A stretch of DNA of 64,000 nucleotides from Limanda limanda (Eukaryota; Chordata; Actinopteri; Pleuronectiformes; Pleuronectidae): contig NC_083642.1 in the NCBI RefSeq assembly GCF_963576545.1, forward strand, positions 1,792,005 through 1,856,004, in the 5' to 3' direction. The position numbers and the translations under genes were made by a program. Numbering within the stretch: position 1 is the first letter of the stretch; every line of letters starts with the position of its first letter. The notes below the pieces were generated by a model. It did not search any database. It was not told where the DNA came from and saw only the letters and a list, made by a program, of their open reading frames with translations. Shown here one piece after another: positions 38,855 through 51,300 of the stretch.

Positions 38855-41746
38855 CACAGCACGGACAGCCACCAGGACAGAGACTGTTCTAGCTGGAGAG
38901 GAGACGCTGGGTTTTAATGACACGGTATCTTTCAGAGCGCCATTCCCATAATGATCCTCCGTCTGACGTGGATCTGTCATTGGCATTGATTGTTTGTCCT
39001 GAAGCCCACCTCATGGGGGGGGGGGGGGGGGGGGGGCGGGAGGGACGTGTGAGTGTAGAGGGGATGGGGGGGGACGGGGGGTTGTTTAGCTCCCCTTGAG
39101 TTGGACAGGTTGCATTCAGCAGCCCATGGGGAGGCCCAAACTGGAGCCATTGGGAAGATTGGTATCGTGTTAATGGCTCCACAGGCTCCAAGATACATAG
39201 CAGCAAAACCATAAGAGGCTCTGGAATGTGGACTCCCTTGAATCATTGTCATAATTAGGGACAATTGCGCACGCAGGTCCCGGGTCTGTTGTGCTCATTT
39301 GGAATCTGTCTCGTCTGTTTCTCCTCATGTCTCCCTGCGCTGCTGGTGTGCCTCTGTGTTTGTGTGTGTTGGAGGAATACTTTGACATTTTGGGAAATGG
39401 ATATTGTTTGAAATGACAAGATTGCGAGCACTGATGGTCCTGGGAATTTGATATTAGGCTACAACAGGGGGGGGGGGGGCTGAGCCTCTGTCCAGCTGTT
39501 AGGGGTTCGGAATGGATGACAGTAGGATTTAGTAAACTCTGACTTTGTGAGCTACCTATATTTGTTCAGTTTAGGTCATAATAATGGGTTTAGAACTGAA
39601 TTTTGGAACTACAGGTCCCACAATGCTTTGGGGGGTGTAACAATGAAGCCTAGTCTCAATATGGCTGTTGGCTACAACTTGACCTTGTGACACAAGCCCC
39701 CTTTTTTATTAACACTCACTGTTTTTGTTTACATTTTCGCAAATTGTATATGTAGAGACTGAAGGAGCGAGGTCGGGTGTCTGGGCTCAGCCTGAGAGAT
39801 ACAGGGTGAGGAGTTGAGACGTCGGGGGGGCGCTCAGAGTAGAACCGCTGATCCTTCACGTCCAAAGGGGACAGATGAGGTGGTTCGGGCATCAGGATGC
39901 TTCCTGGGCGGCTTGTGTTGGTGGTTTACCAGGCATGCCTGACCAGGAGGAAACCCCCGGGGGGTGAACCCAGAACCCGCTGGAGGAACTTCACATCCCA
40001 TTAGTCCTGGGAACGCCTCGGGATCCTTGGAAGAGCTGGAAAGTGTTGTTTCTTTGTGTGTTTGTGTTCCACCACAATGTTGGACATGGTACGAAATAAC
40101 CACAACACCAGGGAATAACCTCACGTGGCCTTTCACAGTGTATTTTGTTGGTAAATCTCAGATGCTTGTGTTCAACACGTCCGGATCTTCATGGTTAAAG
40201 ATCACGGCTGATTTTCCTTCCTTTTGACAAATGGTTCTTACTCTTTTCAGTCTCATATACCAACAGATACAGAGTGGTATCAATGTTCTTGTCCTAATAT
40301 CAAGACCGTGTAAAATCATATTTCTTAAACGTTGTTGAACTCTCCATTTAAAGATGTTTTTCGACCGAGCAGGTTATCGAGTCTCCAGTTACAGCAGCGC
40401 TAAACTCAGCTGTGGTGGAAAACATGTCAGACATCCATGTTCGTCTCCGTAGGACGGATGATTAGACCTTAAATGGGCCCATTGACACTAATGAGGGCAA
40501 ATCTCCGTCATTATCTCTCCCCCAGCGATGGCAGAGGATGGAGCGGGGGGGGCTCAGGTGAGGCGACTCGGCCTCAGCCAGTGTGTCTGAGGGTGTGGTG
40601 AGTCTGAGGCTGATGCTGGAGATAAGAATGATGAGTCTCAGGCCAAAGTTAGTCAAACGTGACAAGAGACTTTTGTAAAATCATGAATTGATTATATAGT
40701 TAGTGTGATGGTCTGCATGCTTTTCTCCAAGACACTATACAAAGTTATATTATAGTTATTATATCATAGTATAGTCAGAGCTTGTCCATTTCCTGTTTAT
40801 TTCCCCTTTACTGACATTGGCTGCAACTCCCCTAGAGGGCGATCAAGAGGTAGAACTCATTGATTTGTAGTATAAGGAACTAAACCCCTCAAATAAATAT
40901 TTACACTTGTAAACAACAACTGATTCTCCAGTTCAGGTTCTGGATACTTTAATCTAATGGAAATATACCGATATTGAGAGACAGGAGCTAAAACCAAGTG
41001 TTTCAGACAGAGGCTGAAGAGAGGAGCTACAGCGACGGACAGTCTGAGGTAAGTAGCTTGAGAAACAAGGCCTCCCTCTTCATCCAAACTCCTCTTCCTC
41101 CTTCCTCTTCCTCCTCCTGCAGCCTGACCCTGTGAAACACCTCGAGTGTCACCCCAGCCCGGCTCACTCCACAGGCAGAGCCGGTGTGGCTTTTCATTTT
41201 CTTAAATCAAGACTGTCAAACGATTGTGTAAATATCCTGGTGGACACTGATCCAGGAGGCTCGTAAATAAACGTCCAGGCTCCGGCCGTCCATTCGTATC
41301 ACATGTGTGATCTCATATATCACACGTGTCGCTCCTGGGGAACGAGAATCTCCAACTGTGACAGTGATATTTGAAACGCCCCCTGTTTATTCATTATAGA
41401 GTTTACTTTATTTACGAGGATGAAGATACACAACAACAACAACAACTGCAAAGCAAAAATTAAGTTTGATGTTTTTAATCAGAAATAGTTAAATATCTAT
41501 GTTTTTTTATTGTGTATTCTCACGTATTGTTGACACCTTAATATGCCTAAAAATGATAATATGCATTGTGGTGTGAGGGCTTCAGTATGAAAGGAAAAAC
41601 ACAAAACACAGATGTGCTCTCACACACTTGACAGACTGCAAACTATAATCTTCCAAATCCTGTCAAATCCCAGGGATGTATGTTCTCCTGCTGAAGAGTC
41701 ACACGTGCTGGAGGAACTTCTTCTTTCACACTCACAGACGAACGTG

Positions 41747-41799
<53 letters not shown>

Positions 41800-42060
41800 A
41801 TCTCTACATGTTTTGGCAAACTGATAAAAAGCCTTCACACAAAAAAAAAAAATAGAAAGGGTAGAAAAAGAAAAAAGAAGTAATATTTGCGGACGTAACT
41901 CTTGTGTCCTGAGACAGGTTTACAGTCTCGTGCTGGCAGGACGGATTCCTGAAATAAACTTTCCAGACCCGGGGAGTGAAAACAACTCCCTTTCTTTTGT
42001 GAGGGAGACGAGGCTCGGGCCCGATATTCATCAGTGGGGATAACCTCTGACCCCAGAATC
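38854..42060. other. Intergenic DNA with G runs and a GA repeat
   Basis: No gene was recognised. There are poly-G runs (39016-39036, 39469-39479, 39823-39830), a non-repetitive block at 39095-39330 containing cataattagggacaattgcg that might be conserved, and a (GA)n array at 41750-41798. Confidence 0.45.
41750..41798. repeat. (GA)n microsatellite
   Basis: Uninterrupted AG dinucleotide array of about 24 units in the intergenic region. Confidence 0.95.
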
Positions 42061-42389
42061 ATATGACGCTGAGTGCTGGAGATCCCGCTGCAGCCAGACA
42101 GTCTGTCTGAGATGCCATCTCTCTCTCTCTCTCTCTTCCTGACACTTTTTCCTCCCTCTCTTTCGGCCTATCTCCCACTTCTCCTCCCTGCACATCGTAG
42201 GGACCGTAGAGAAAGTATCAGGGTGCTGAAGAGAGATGAAGCTTGTTTTTTAATACTTTTTAAGAGAGAAAGACCCCCCACAGAGTTCTTATTAAACCCT
42301 GTCAACTTATCAGAATGCAAGCAGCCCATTGAACTCTTCCTCTGGAGTCTTATCGAGGCGTAAAATCACACTGAACTTGAATTGTGGAG

Positions 42390-44230
42390 GTGGGATCACT
42401 TCACTTATATCAATAAACGTCCTGTATCTTCTGGTTTCAGACAAAAGTGACACATCACCAGTCAGTGTTGGTTGGCTGTTGTCAACAGGTCAACAGGAAG
42501 ATGTTTGTTCTCATACCTTTTGTAATTCAACGCAAACTCCTATGCAGCATTTATTCCATTGAGCTTTTGAATGAAAATGAAACATGTTCCAGAAGTTTAC
42601 TTTTGATATTTTTAGACAAACTGGGAAAAAAAACGACATTGAATACAACACATAGACAATATTTAAAGATGGACGTTTATAAAGATGGACGGCATCAAGT
42701 TTGTTTCTCCCGTGTCCCATAGATGATTTTGTAAAACCTCCCTGCTGCTCCTGTTATAAAGTTTCAGTGCGGGGTAGAAGTTTCTATTGAGAGGATTACA
42801 CTGTCTTCTAAAGATGGACACATGGACTCACCCTCTTCAGTTTCACAGTGACATGAAGGTTTAGGGTTTATGGGACATTGTGTTCATGAAAGTCGACCAA
42901 AAAGATCGATAAATAAAGTCTGGATGAACCGTAACCTTTTGGAATCATCACTTCACTTATACCAATAAACGTATCTTCTGGTTTCAGACAAAAGTGACAC
43001 ATCACCAGTTGACTGTGTTGGTTGGCTGTTGTCAACAGGACCTTCAATGAAAATGAAACATGTTCCAGGAGTTTACTTTGATATTTTAAGACAAACTGGA
43101 AAAGAAAACAACATTGAATACATCACATATATGCTATTTAAAAATGGACGTTTGTAAGGATGGACGCCATCTTGCGTTGATGATGTCATTCGGAGCCAGA
43201 GTCGCACAAAATGAAGGGTTAGTGTTGCTTTACAAATGTCTCATTTCTCTGTATGATGTAGGGAAGTGACCATCAATCAATCAATCAATCAAATTTTATT
43301 TGTATAGCCCATATTCACAAATAACAATTCGTCTCATAGGGCTTTAACATGGTGAGACATCCTCTGTCCTTAACCCTCAGCTAGAGTCAGGACAAACTAC
43401 ACAAAAAAACCTTTTAACAGGTAAAAATATGTAGAAACCTAAGAGAGACACATGTGAGGATCCGTCTCCCAGGACGGACACAAGTGACACAGATGTCGAC
43501 CATCCAGCCCTTCAATCACAGTACAGTCTGGACCTCCCTAAATATGAAAGGGTAGAGTAAGGTAGCAAAACAAGTTGAATTAACTTTTTTTCATCCAGCG
43601 GAATATCTTGGTTTAATCCAGGAGCAAATTAAAAAATGTGATTGAATCTCTGTGACAAGCGTTTCAGGAAAATCTCTGTTCATGGCGTCAAAACAAGCCT
43701 GTGAGATGTCTGAGTGAGAGGAACAAGGAAAGTTTGTTTCTCCCGTGTCCCGTAGATGAAGTTTGAAAAATTGTCAATCCGCAGATTTTGTAAAACCTCC
43801 CCACTCGTGTTATAAAGTTTTCAGTGCGGGGCAGAAGTTTCTATTGACAGGATTAACTTTACATCTGACTGAATATGTATAGATCAATCTGTCCCGTCTG
43901 TCCTGCAGATGTCAGTTGTGTCACTACTATTTTATTTTATTTTTTAAGGATCTCATATCATCTGTCTTTGTTTGCAATCTATGTTACAGCACATACTGTT
44001 GTAAACAATCACTTAAAAACATTTTTTGCTTTGTGAGCAAACAAAAACTACAACTGCTGTGATTACACTGTCTTCTAAAGTCATTGGTGAGGTTCTTCAC
44101 ATGGACTCCACCTCTTCAGTCTCACAGTAACATGAAGGTTTAGGGTTTATGGGACATTTTGTTCATGAAAGTCGACCAAAAAGATCGAAAAAGTAAGTCT
44201 GGATTAACAATAACCTTTTGGAATCACCAT
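42390..44230. repeat. Duplicated intergenic block, second copy split by an insertion
   Basis: Copy 1 (about 42395-42945) and copy 2 (about 42950-43190 plus 43730-44225) share cttcacttat.tcaataaacg, atcttctggtttcagacaaa, gtttgtttctcccgtgtccc, gaagtttctattga and gtcgaccaaaaagatcg in the same order. Copy 2 is interrupted by about 540 bp containing a dispersed repeat, and it holds about 230 bp (43850-44060) missing from copy 1. No frame is conserved. Confidence 0.8.
43270..43545 (+). mobile_element. Dispersed repeat starting with (TCAA)n
   Basis: After catcaatcaatcaatcaatc comes aaattttatttgtatagccc, catattcacaaataacaatt, gggctttaacatggtgagac, ccttaaccctcag and ccaggacggacacaagtg. This is a repeat I recognise as abundant in percomorph fish, of uncertain class. 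It lies within the insertion that splits duplicated copy 2. Confidence 0.65.
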
Positions 44231-44234
44231 CTTT

Positions 44235-46295
44235 ATCAATTCAAATACAATTTATACGTGAGCTGAGAAAAGTTCCAGGGTTCTGAATTTTAATTGTTTG
44301 CATAATTACGTATGTCAGTGGGATTTATTATTCAAATAAAAATCGAAAAGGTGAGAAAATGAAGAAAAACACTCCTCAGGCCTTAAAAAAGAAAACTTAC
44401 ATAACCAGCCCCCCCCCCCCCCTAATCATTTTCATGCAGCCCCTTAATGTGCCCCCCCCTTTTATAAATATTACTGATGTACAACCTTGTGTCACGGAAC
44501 ACTGTGTAAATGTATTTTTACAAGACGAGGAAATCTGGAAGAAATTAGACATATGTAAGAAATACAAGCGTCTCCCCTGGTTCAACCCCCCCACCCCCCC
44601 GCACCCCCCCCTGTAGTAGCTTCACTGTCGCCTCGGCCCTGAGACACCAGCACACAGACGGGGGGCTATCACCACTCCGAACAATTACCATTAGGTGGGT
44701 CCTGACAGAGTCTGTCCACACCGAGCAGCGGACTGAAACAGCTGCTGACGTGAGCGCAGCCCCCCCCCCCCCAAAAGCCCAAAACTTTGAGGCTTCAGTT
44801 TGTGTTGCTGTTGCACTGTTGTACACATGCACCCACATTAACATACCCATGTATGAGTGTGTTGGTGCATTAAGGGGTTTCTATTATTCTGTTCACTTCA
44901 CCTTTAACTGAAACACCTCCATTAAAGTCATATAGATGTAAAATCAATAACTAATTAAGCAGAGCAGCTTTAGAACAAGATTTACAGATGTAAGATAAAA
45001 CAACCCTGTAACATAAACCCTGCTAAAAACAGAAAAAGTCTCAGAAAATCCAGCTGCAGATGATTTTATTGTCCCTGACATGAATCTAAAATAAATCTGA
45101 CCTAAAATATTATGGTCCAGTCACAAAAAGCTGTTCTCTAAGATGGGCACCTGACATTGGCACAGTTTGATAGAAACTAAAGGATAAAGTCACTCAGGAC
45201 ATATACCTAAACAAAATACCTACCGGGCTTCCGACGACATTTCATTAACCTGAAGTCCAGGAACTCTCCTAAATTGTTTCCATCTTGCAGCCGCACACTG
45301 TTGCTAATTGCGGCTGCTTCTTATCAGAGCCGATCACAGGTCTGAACCCTGACATGATGGAATGAATGTCACGGTAATGTATCGCCGGGCTTTTGTACGA
45401 GACACGCTGTAATTACAGAGCAACTGTGGATAAATCTCCGGCTGAGATGCATTCATACTTTCACTGATCCAGACACGGAGCCTCGGAACATGTAATTACC
45501 TTATAAAAGAAGTATGTCCCGTTTACATGCACTCGGGTCATTCAACAGAATGTCGGAGCGGGATGATGTGGTGATAAGTACTCGGATCTGGTGTTTACGC
45601 ACTAATCAGCGTTGGAGCGATTGCGCAGCACCTCCGTAATGAACTGGAGTAATTACAGAAGCTGTAATTTCATGTTCTCCACCGCAGACTGTGACCTCAC
45701 TTTTACTGCTCTGGCGTTTACAGTAAATGAGATATACGTACGTGTGATGTATGATGGCAAAATGTGACGCTGTGTTCTGATTGCAGGTGAACCCCCCCAA
45801 CCCCCTCCCTGTGCTTACAGGAAGAGAGGGCAGAACCCCTTGCATACATTTTTTGTTCGCTTCACAATTTGGCAACTGTAGCGTTCAAGACATTTCACTC
45901 AAGTGAGTCATGGCTGGAGTGGAGCTCTGTGCCAGAGACGTGTTGGGTCGGAGCGTGAGGTGACATGTTCTGCTGGTATAGGGGATATGGGAGATGCTCC
46001 TGTAATGAGTGCTTTGTGAGATAATGGTATGCACAGGCCCGCCTCCTGCGATGTTTCCTCATGCGGCTGCACAGGCAGAGACAGCAACAGGGACAATGCT
46101 GAAACATGTCATGCAGACGAGCTCGGGACGCACACGCATGCAGAGCTGGAGGAGAGGCTGGTGGGGGTGTGAAGGCCGTGGAATCTGATTTCTGGAAACG
46201 CACATGATTGTGAGGGGCTGTGGTTCAACACCCAAGGACTCCTATTGAACTTAGACTTCAGGGGTTCACTGGTGCTCAATTTGAAGAGTTCCTTC
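44235..46295. other. Intergenic DNA, no gene seen
   Basis: C runs at 44410-44421, 44584-44611 and 44760-44772 are present. The stretch 45190-45640 is non-repetitive with words such as cgagacacgctgtaattaca and may be conserved noncoding DNA. Minus-strand open frames at 45606-46203 show no recognisable family. Confidence 0.4.
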
Positions 46296-46299
46296 TGTC

Positions 46300-47375
46300 C
46301 ATTCACTATCCATCCATCGTCCTTTGAGGGTGTTTGGGTTCTTGGAGCCATCCCAGCTGACCTTGGGTCATTACATTACATTTCATTTAGCTGACGCTTT
46401 TATCCAAAGCGACTTACAGTAAGTGCATTCAACCCTGAGGGTACAAACCAAGAACAACAAGAATCAAGACAGTAAAATTTCTTCGAAATAAAGCAAAACT
46501 ACAAAGTGCTATAAGTAAGTGCCATTTTAGTGCTACCAAAGTGTTAGTTTTCAAAAGGTTAGTTTTTTTTTTTTTTTTTTTTTATTCAAGGTACAGTCGG
46601 AAGAGGTGTGTTTTTAGTTTTCGGCGAAAGATGTGTAAACTTTCAGATGTCCGGATGTCGAGTGGGAGCTCATTCCACCGTTTAGGAGCTAGGACAGCAA
46701 ACAGTCGTGATTTTGATGAGTGTTTAGCTCGCAGTGAAGGAGGAACGAGTCGTTTAGCTGAAGCAGAGCGGAGTGAACGTGCTGGTGTGTAGTGTTTGAC
46801 CATGTCCTGGATGTAAACTGGACCTGATCTGTTTACAGCATGGTATGCGAGTACTAGTGTTTTGAACCGGATGCGGGCAGCCACTGGTAGCCAGTGTAGG
46901 GAGCGGAGGAGCGGAGTAGTGTGAGTGAATTTAGGTTGGTTAAAAACCAGTCGAGCTGCTGCATTCTGCATGAGCTGCAAAGGTCGGATGGCACTAGCAG
47001 GTAGACCTGCCAGGAGGGAGTTACAGTAGTCGAGGCGTGAGAGGACCAGGGCCTGGACCAGAACCTGCACCGCCTTCTGAGTGAGAAGGGGGCGTATTCT
47101 CCGGATGTTGTAAAGCATGAATCTACAGGACCGCGTTGTTGCAGTAATGTTGGCAGAAAGGGAGAGTTGGCAGTCGAGTGTCGAGGGTCATAGCTGGGGT
47201 TCACCTTGGACAGGTCGCCCACAGAGAGACTCACATTCACACCAATCTCCAATATACTAGCTTCTGCATGTTTCTGGACTGTGGGAGGAAGCCGGCGTCC
47301 CCAGAGAAAATCCAATGCAGACACGAGAACTAGCAGACTCCAAACAGAAAGACCCGCGACCAAACCTGAGAGGCC
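46300..47375 (+). repeat. Older dispersed repeat interrupted by a LINE
   Basis: The left part (46300-46370: tatccatccatcgtcc...cttggagccatcccagctgaccttgggtca) and right part (47185-47375: gggtcatagctggggttcaccttggacaggtcgcc...catgtttctggactgtgggaggaagccgg) belong together in many fish genomes as one repeat (from memory). They are separated here by the LINE copy, and both junctions carry GGGTCA. Confidence 0.65.
46371..47184 (-). mobile_element. 5'-truncated L2/CR1-type LINE copy
   Basis: Read on the minus strand, 47118-46582 encodes the end of an ORF2: LDYCNSLLAGLPASAIRPLQ, NAAARLVFNQ, LRSLHWLPVAARIRFKTLVL, PKRWNELPLDIR and FRRKLKTHLF, motifs at the C-terminal end of the reverse transcriptase in L2/Rex1/CR1-like elements. 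The frame runs uninterrupted from 47118 to its stop at 46582, so this copy is fairly young. After the stop come an A run (T run at 46562-46582 on plus) and a 3' UTR containing the fish-wide word agctgacgcttttatccaaa at 46389-46408. A 6-bp direct repeat GGGTCA (46365-46370 and 47185-47190) flanks it as a target-site duplication. Confidence 0.88.
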
Positions 47376-47739
47376 ACAGTGCGTATTACACGTTTCAAAA
47401 AGGGAATGGTTACAAAAAGCAAACAAGGCTGTTTCAATGCAGCTTTTAGAAAGTGAGTCAGCTTTTAAAACAGACTTAAAAACATGTGGAGATATAACTT
47501 TAAAGCGCCACCATGCAAGATTCACTCTCAGCTCCCCCTACAGGTGGGATGTGTAACTCACTGTCATCAATACAAGTTGTAGTCCTAGCCTGCACACGAC
47601 TGTACACACACGCATTTGTTGACAAGCTATCGACTGACGAGGTAGAGATCTTACACAAATATGTCGGGTTAGTTTGGCTAACTTGGCTAACGAACGGGTT
47701 TACCTGCTTTTTTTTAAATTTTTTACTCAGATCACTACC

Positions 47740-48176
47740 ATGCACAATAATATTCAACACTTTACATCTATATTTATATCATGGTCACTTATAATGGTTA
47801 CATTGCAATATTTATGTTTCCATTATGCTATCTTGTAGTATTATTTATATTATGGTCACTTACTTTTTAATTATTTTTAATTATTTTCTGTATCATGGTC
47901 ACTACTGTTGCAATATTACTTATAATATTTTTGTTTTCATTACAGTAACACTTACATCATTCCACTTTCTCCCCAGTACCTGCTTTTGCACAGTGTCTGT
48001 TTTGCAGGTTGTTTGTTTCTGTACTCTCATTATGTGTAGTTTAGTAATGTACATATTGTGATCTTTTTTATTGTTGCTTCGACACTGTTACTTAAATTCT
48101 GTTTTCTCTTATTTGCTGTAACAAGTGAATTTCCCCGTTGTGTGGATAAAATAAAGAAATCTAATCTAATCTAATT
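47740..48176 (+). mobile_element. LINE 3'-end fragment with (TCTAA)n tail
   Basis: AT-rich sequence with repeated atattatggtcactta words, then tgcttttgcacagtgtctgt and gtgaatttccccgttgtgtggataaaataaagaaatctaatctaatctaa. The ending is a typical truncated LINE tail with a short simple repeat. Family not assigned. Confidence 0.55.
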
Positions 48177-48179
48177 CTG

Positions 48180-51100
48180 TTGACCAACTACAAGTCAATC
48201 AAGACAAAGCCAACAAGTAAAAGTCAAATAATAACATCACGTCGTCAAATATGCGATATTCCGATATTCCCTCTTGTTCGGTTTCTTACTCTGTGACTTT
48301 CTCTTTTCCTCTTCCTCCTTTTCCTCCTCTTCTTCATCGCTTCTGTGGCTCTGCCGTGATGTGAGTTATTTGGCTCTGATTGTTGTCGTATGACGTGCAG
48401 TACATTAAGAAGCAGGTCGTAATGTTCCAGCCCGGTGCACCAGAGTCAACACAGTTCCAGGCCTCCAGGGAGCGCTGTGGCCAGGACAGACAGGCCATTC
48501 ACCTCTTTGTGTGTTTGAGTACAATCGAAAAAGTCTATTCTGAGCTTTAGTTTCAAGGAATAAAAACCGAGTGTAGCTTTAAAGTGCTTCACACCGAGCG
48601 GGAGCCTCTCAGGGCAGCTGGCTCCCTGGCAGCGGCGGAGGAGTCCTACAGTCCGTGGACGCTCGGCCGTGTTTGTGTGTGTTCACATCGAGCTGCGGCA
48701 GCGTCTGGACCGCACCGGAGTGTGGCTCGCAGCTGTGTGCTCCTGTCCGGGGACAACTGGCTGTGACGGCATCTCCTCGGTTATTCTCTCTCTCATGCTG
48801 TGTCTTTCTTTCCAGTGGTCAAGCTCCCATGCGGCAACCCACCGTGGATGAAAGCAGCTTTGTCAGGAGTTTTCCCCTCAGGCCGCCTCCTCCTCCCGCT
48901 CTGCAACCCCAGCAAGTGCAAGTCGACTGTCAGATTCAGGTTGAGAGACAGTTTTCATTACTGAGCTCAAACTATATACTGCTAGATTTCATTTCTCAAA
49001 AAAGCCCCTCGATGCATTGTGGGCACGAGGTGTGTGTGTGTGTGAATAATGCACACCTCATTGGAGACTGGCAGGGATACACACCACACACCTCAAACCA
49101 TTTCACAATTCCTGGTAGTTGCATGACTCACCGTTTCGTCGATGTTCCCAAAGACGGTTCAGAGTCACACTAAGCTGTTATCATTCCGAGATTATGTGGC
49201 CAACAACACAAACACGGAGATCCAGCGCTGCTTTGACCTTAAATAGACATAAATGGAAAATGGATCCTCGGTGATCAAAGAGCTGGGGTCTGTTACAGAA
49301 ACTTCGGCTTCTGTCTGTGAGTCCCTCCCACCGAGTGGCATCCAGAGCTTACTGCTCAGCGTCTGTGGAGCACAGAGCGAGAAGTGATCGCCGAGTTCAA
49401 GGAGCCGAAAATAGACTGATTTGGAGATTTGATCAGTGAGGAAGGAAGAGAGAAGCTGTATCGGCCTGAACACAGGACAACAACACCCCCACCCCTCTGT
49501 CTTCTCCACCGCGTTGGACCAGAGCTATAAGAGACAACTAGAGTAAGAGGAAGTATCTCCCGTATCTCGCCCCCCCGGTGTCGTGTTCGATGCTCCAAAC
49601 TCGTCAATCGGGTCTGATGCTCGAGCTGAGATATTTGAACTCGTGGGTCAAACTCCCGAGACCCGATGTCCAGGAGACGTCCTGGCTTCTCCGAGGTTTC
49701 CACTACGAGTTCATCGCAGCAGTTGCAGATTCTTCAGCCAGTCGTCCTCCTCTCTTCGGGAGAAGAGGCGAATACTGTTTTTATTTACAGGTTACGAGCG
49801 TTACGCACGATTAGGGCGTGAATATCGCAGCATATCTCACTTGATGAAGTTAAAAGAGGCCTGAGGATACAGGACAGATGCCGATCTTGTTGTCATTGGA
49901 CAGATCACTAATAACTTGTTTTGTTTGCTTTATCTTTTGCCGTTCTTCTTGCTCGATGTTGAGCTTTGTAAGTGAACTTCTCAACTCGAGTTTACCAACA
50001 GAAGCCAGGTGAACTAATTTCTATTGGAGGGTTAGAGGATCTGACTATAGTCCAAGGTTATGATGCAGATTGAGGCTGGGAGAGACACTCTCCGAACCAA
50101 ACGCCGCCCACCCGGTTGAAGACCAAACGCACTCACCCTCAGACAGAGGAGGGCCTCATGAGTACCCAGCGTTCACAGTGGAAACCACAGACTGACCTGA
50201 AACTTTTTAATATACTCACTGAGCTTTGAACTCTGCGTGTTTTTAGAACTGCAAAAATATCCGTCATAACAAGTCGCTTAACAAAGGTGTGGTGGAATCA
50301 TTCCACTGTAGTTGCAACATTATATTTAAAATAATTTAAGAATGCAGTCGTTTCCAAATCAAGGTGGACATATTTTAACCCTACAATTAATTTATAAAAA
50401 CAGTTTTAAGCCTAAGACTTGTTTTTTATGGGTTGTTTTTGCAGAGGGGACTTTAGTTAATATGTTTATATACAATAAAAAGAGATGCGCTTGGTGGCGT
50501 TTGCTCGTCCAGGGCAAGCAAATCCAACGCACCTCTGGGCTCTGTGCACTATATTCTGAGTTAAACTGTCCTTTACCGCTGGAGTGTGGATGAGAATCCT
50601 TCAAGTTAAACCATGTGCCTCTTGGTAAGTTATTTTGTGACTTTTTTATTGTGGAGAGTGGGAGTTTGTAACAAGGCTGTTAGCTACACGTCAAATTATT
50701 ATTATATTTTTAACTCCAGATTCTTGCAGGACAAAAGCAGAATCAGGTAATATGTTAGACAAATAGAAACAGCTCCGAGGGGCTGATGAAATCCCGGAGA
50801 TGCCGTGGAGGTTTTGGAGCCGGGCAGAGCTGCTGTGTCACTAACAAGGCCTTGACTCTTACCTGGACTGACAGCCAGAGAATGGGAGGAGAAGGGCCGG
50901 CTCCACTCTGCTCAGTCAGCCAGAAAGCCCCCAAACGGCAGGGCTAACGCAGGTCAAGTGATTTGGCGCCTCGGGTGTATTAAAGCTATTTACAAGGGAC
51001 TAAAGGATTTACGTTGCTTCGCCCATTGGGTCTGCACTTTTATACGACCTGGCACCGCGCTGCTGCGTTCCTCTGACCCTCTCCATCAATACCAACGGGT

Positions 51101-51235
51101 CATAAAGAATGTTGCCTCTCCGGGTGTTTGGCTTTTTGTTTAGTTGCAGAGGGAAGAGGTTTTTACGGGCGGCTCCCGACGCCTGGTGTGAAGGCAAACA
51201 CATGAGATTACATGTGATCCTCTGCACTTTGTCAT
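48180..51235. other. Intergenic DNA, no gene seen
   Basis: Contains a CpG-richer block at 49560-49830 and non-repetitive stretches at 48330-48500 and 50740-50900. Frames up to about 170 codons at 48655-49173 and 49356-49703 show no family resemblance, and no exon structure was recognised. Confidence 0.4.
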
Positions 51236-51300
51236 GCACACACACACACACGCACACACACACACACACACACAGACACACACACACACACTCACACGCA
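51236..51300. repeat. (CA)n microsatellite, interrupted
   Basis: CA repeat with cgca, caga and ctca interruptions. Confidence 0.9.

Noticed and set aside
46854..47525. 223-codon minus-strand frame
   Set aside because: Different frame across the LINE 5' part and the neighbouring older repeat; only the 46582-47118 frame carries reverse-transcriptase motifs.
48655..49173. 172-codon plus-strand frame in intergenic DNA
   Set aside because: No recognisable domain, no matching splice structure, mixed composition; probably chance.
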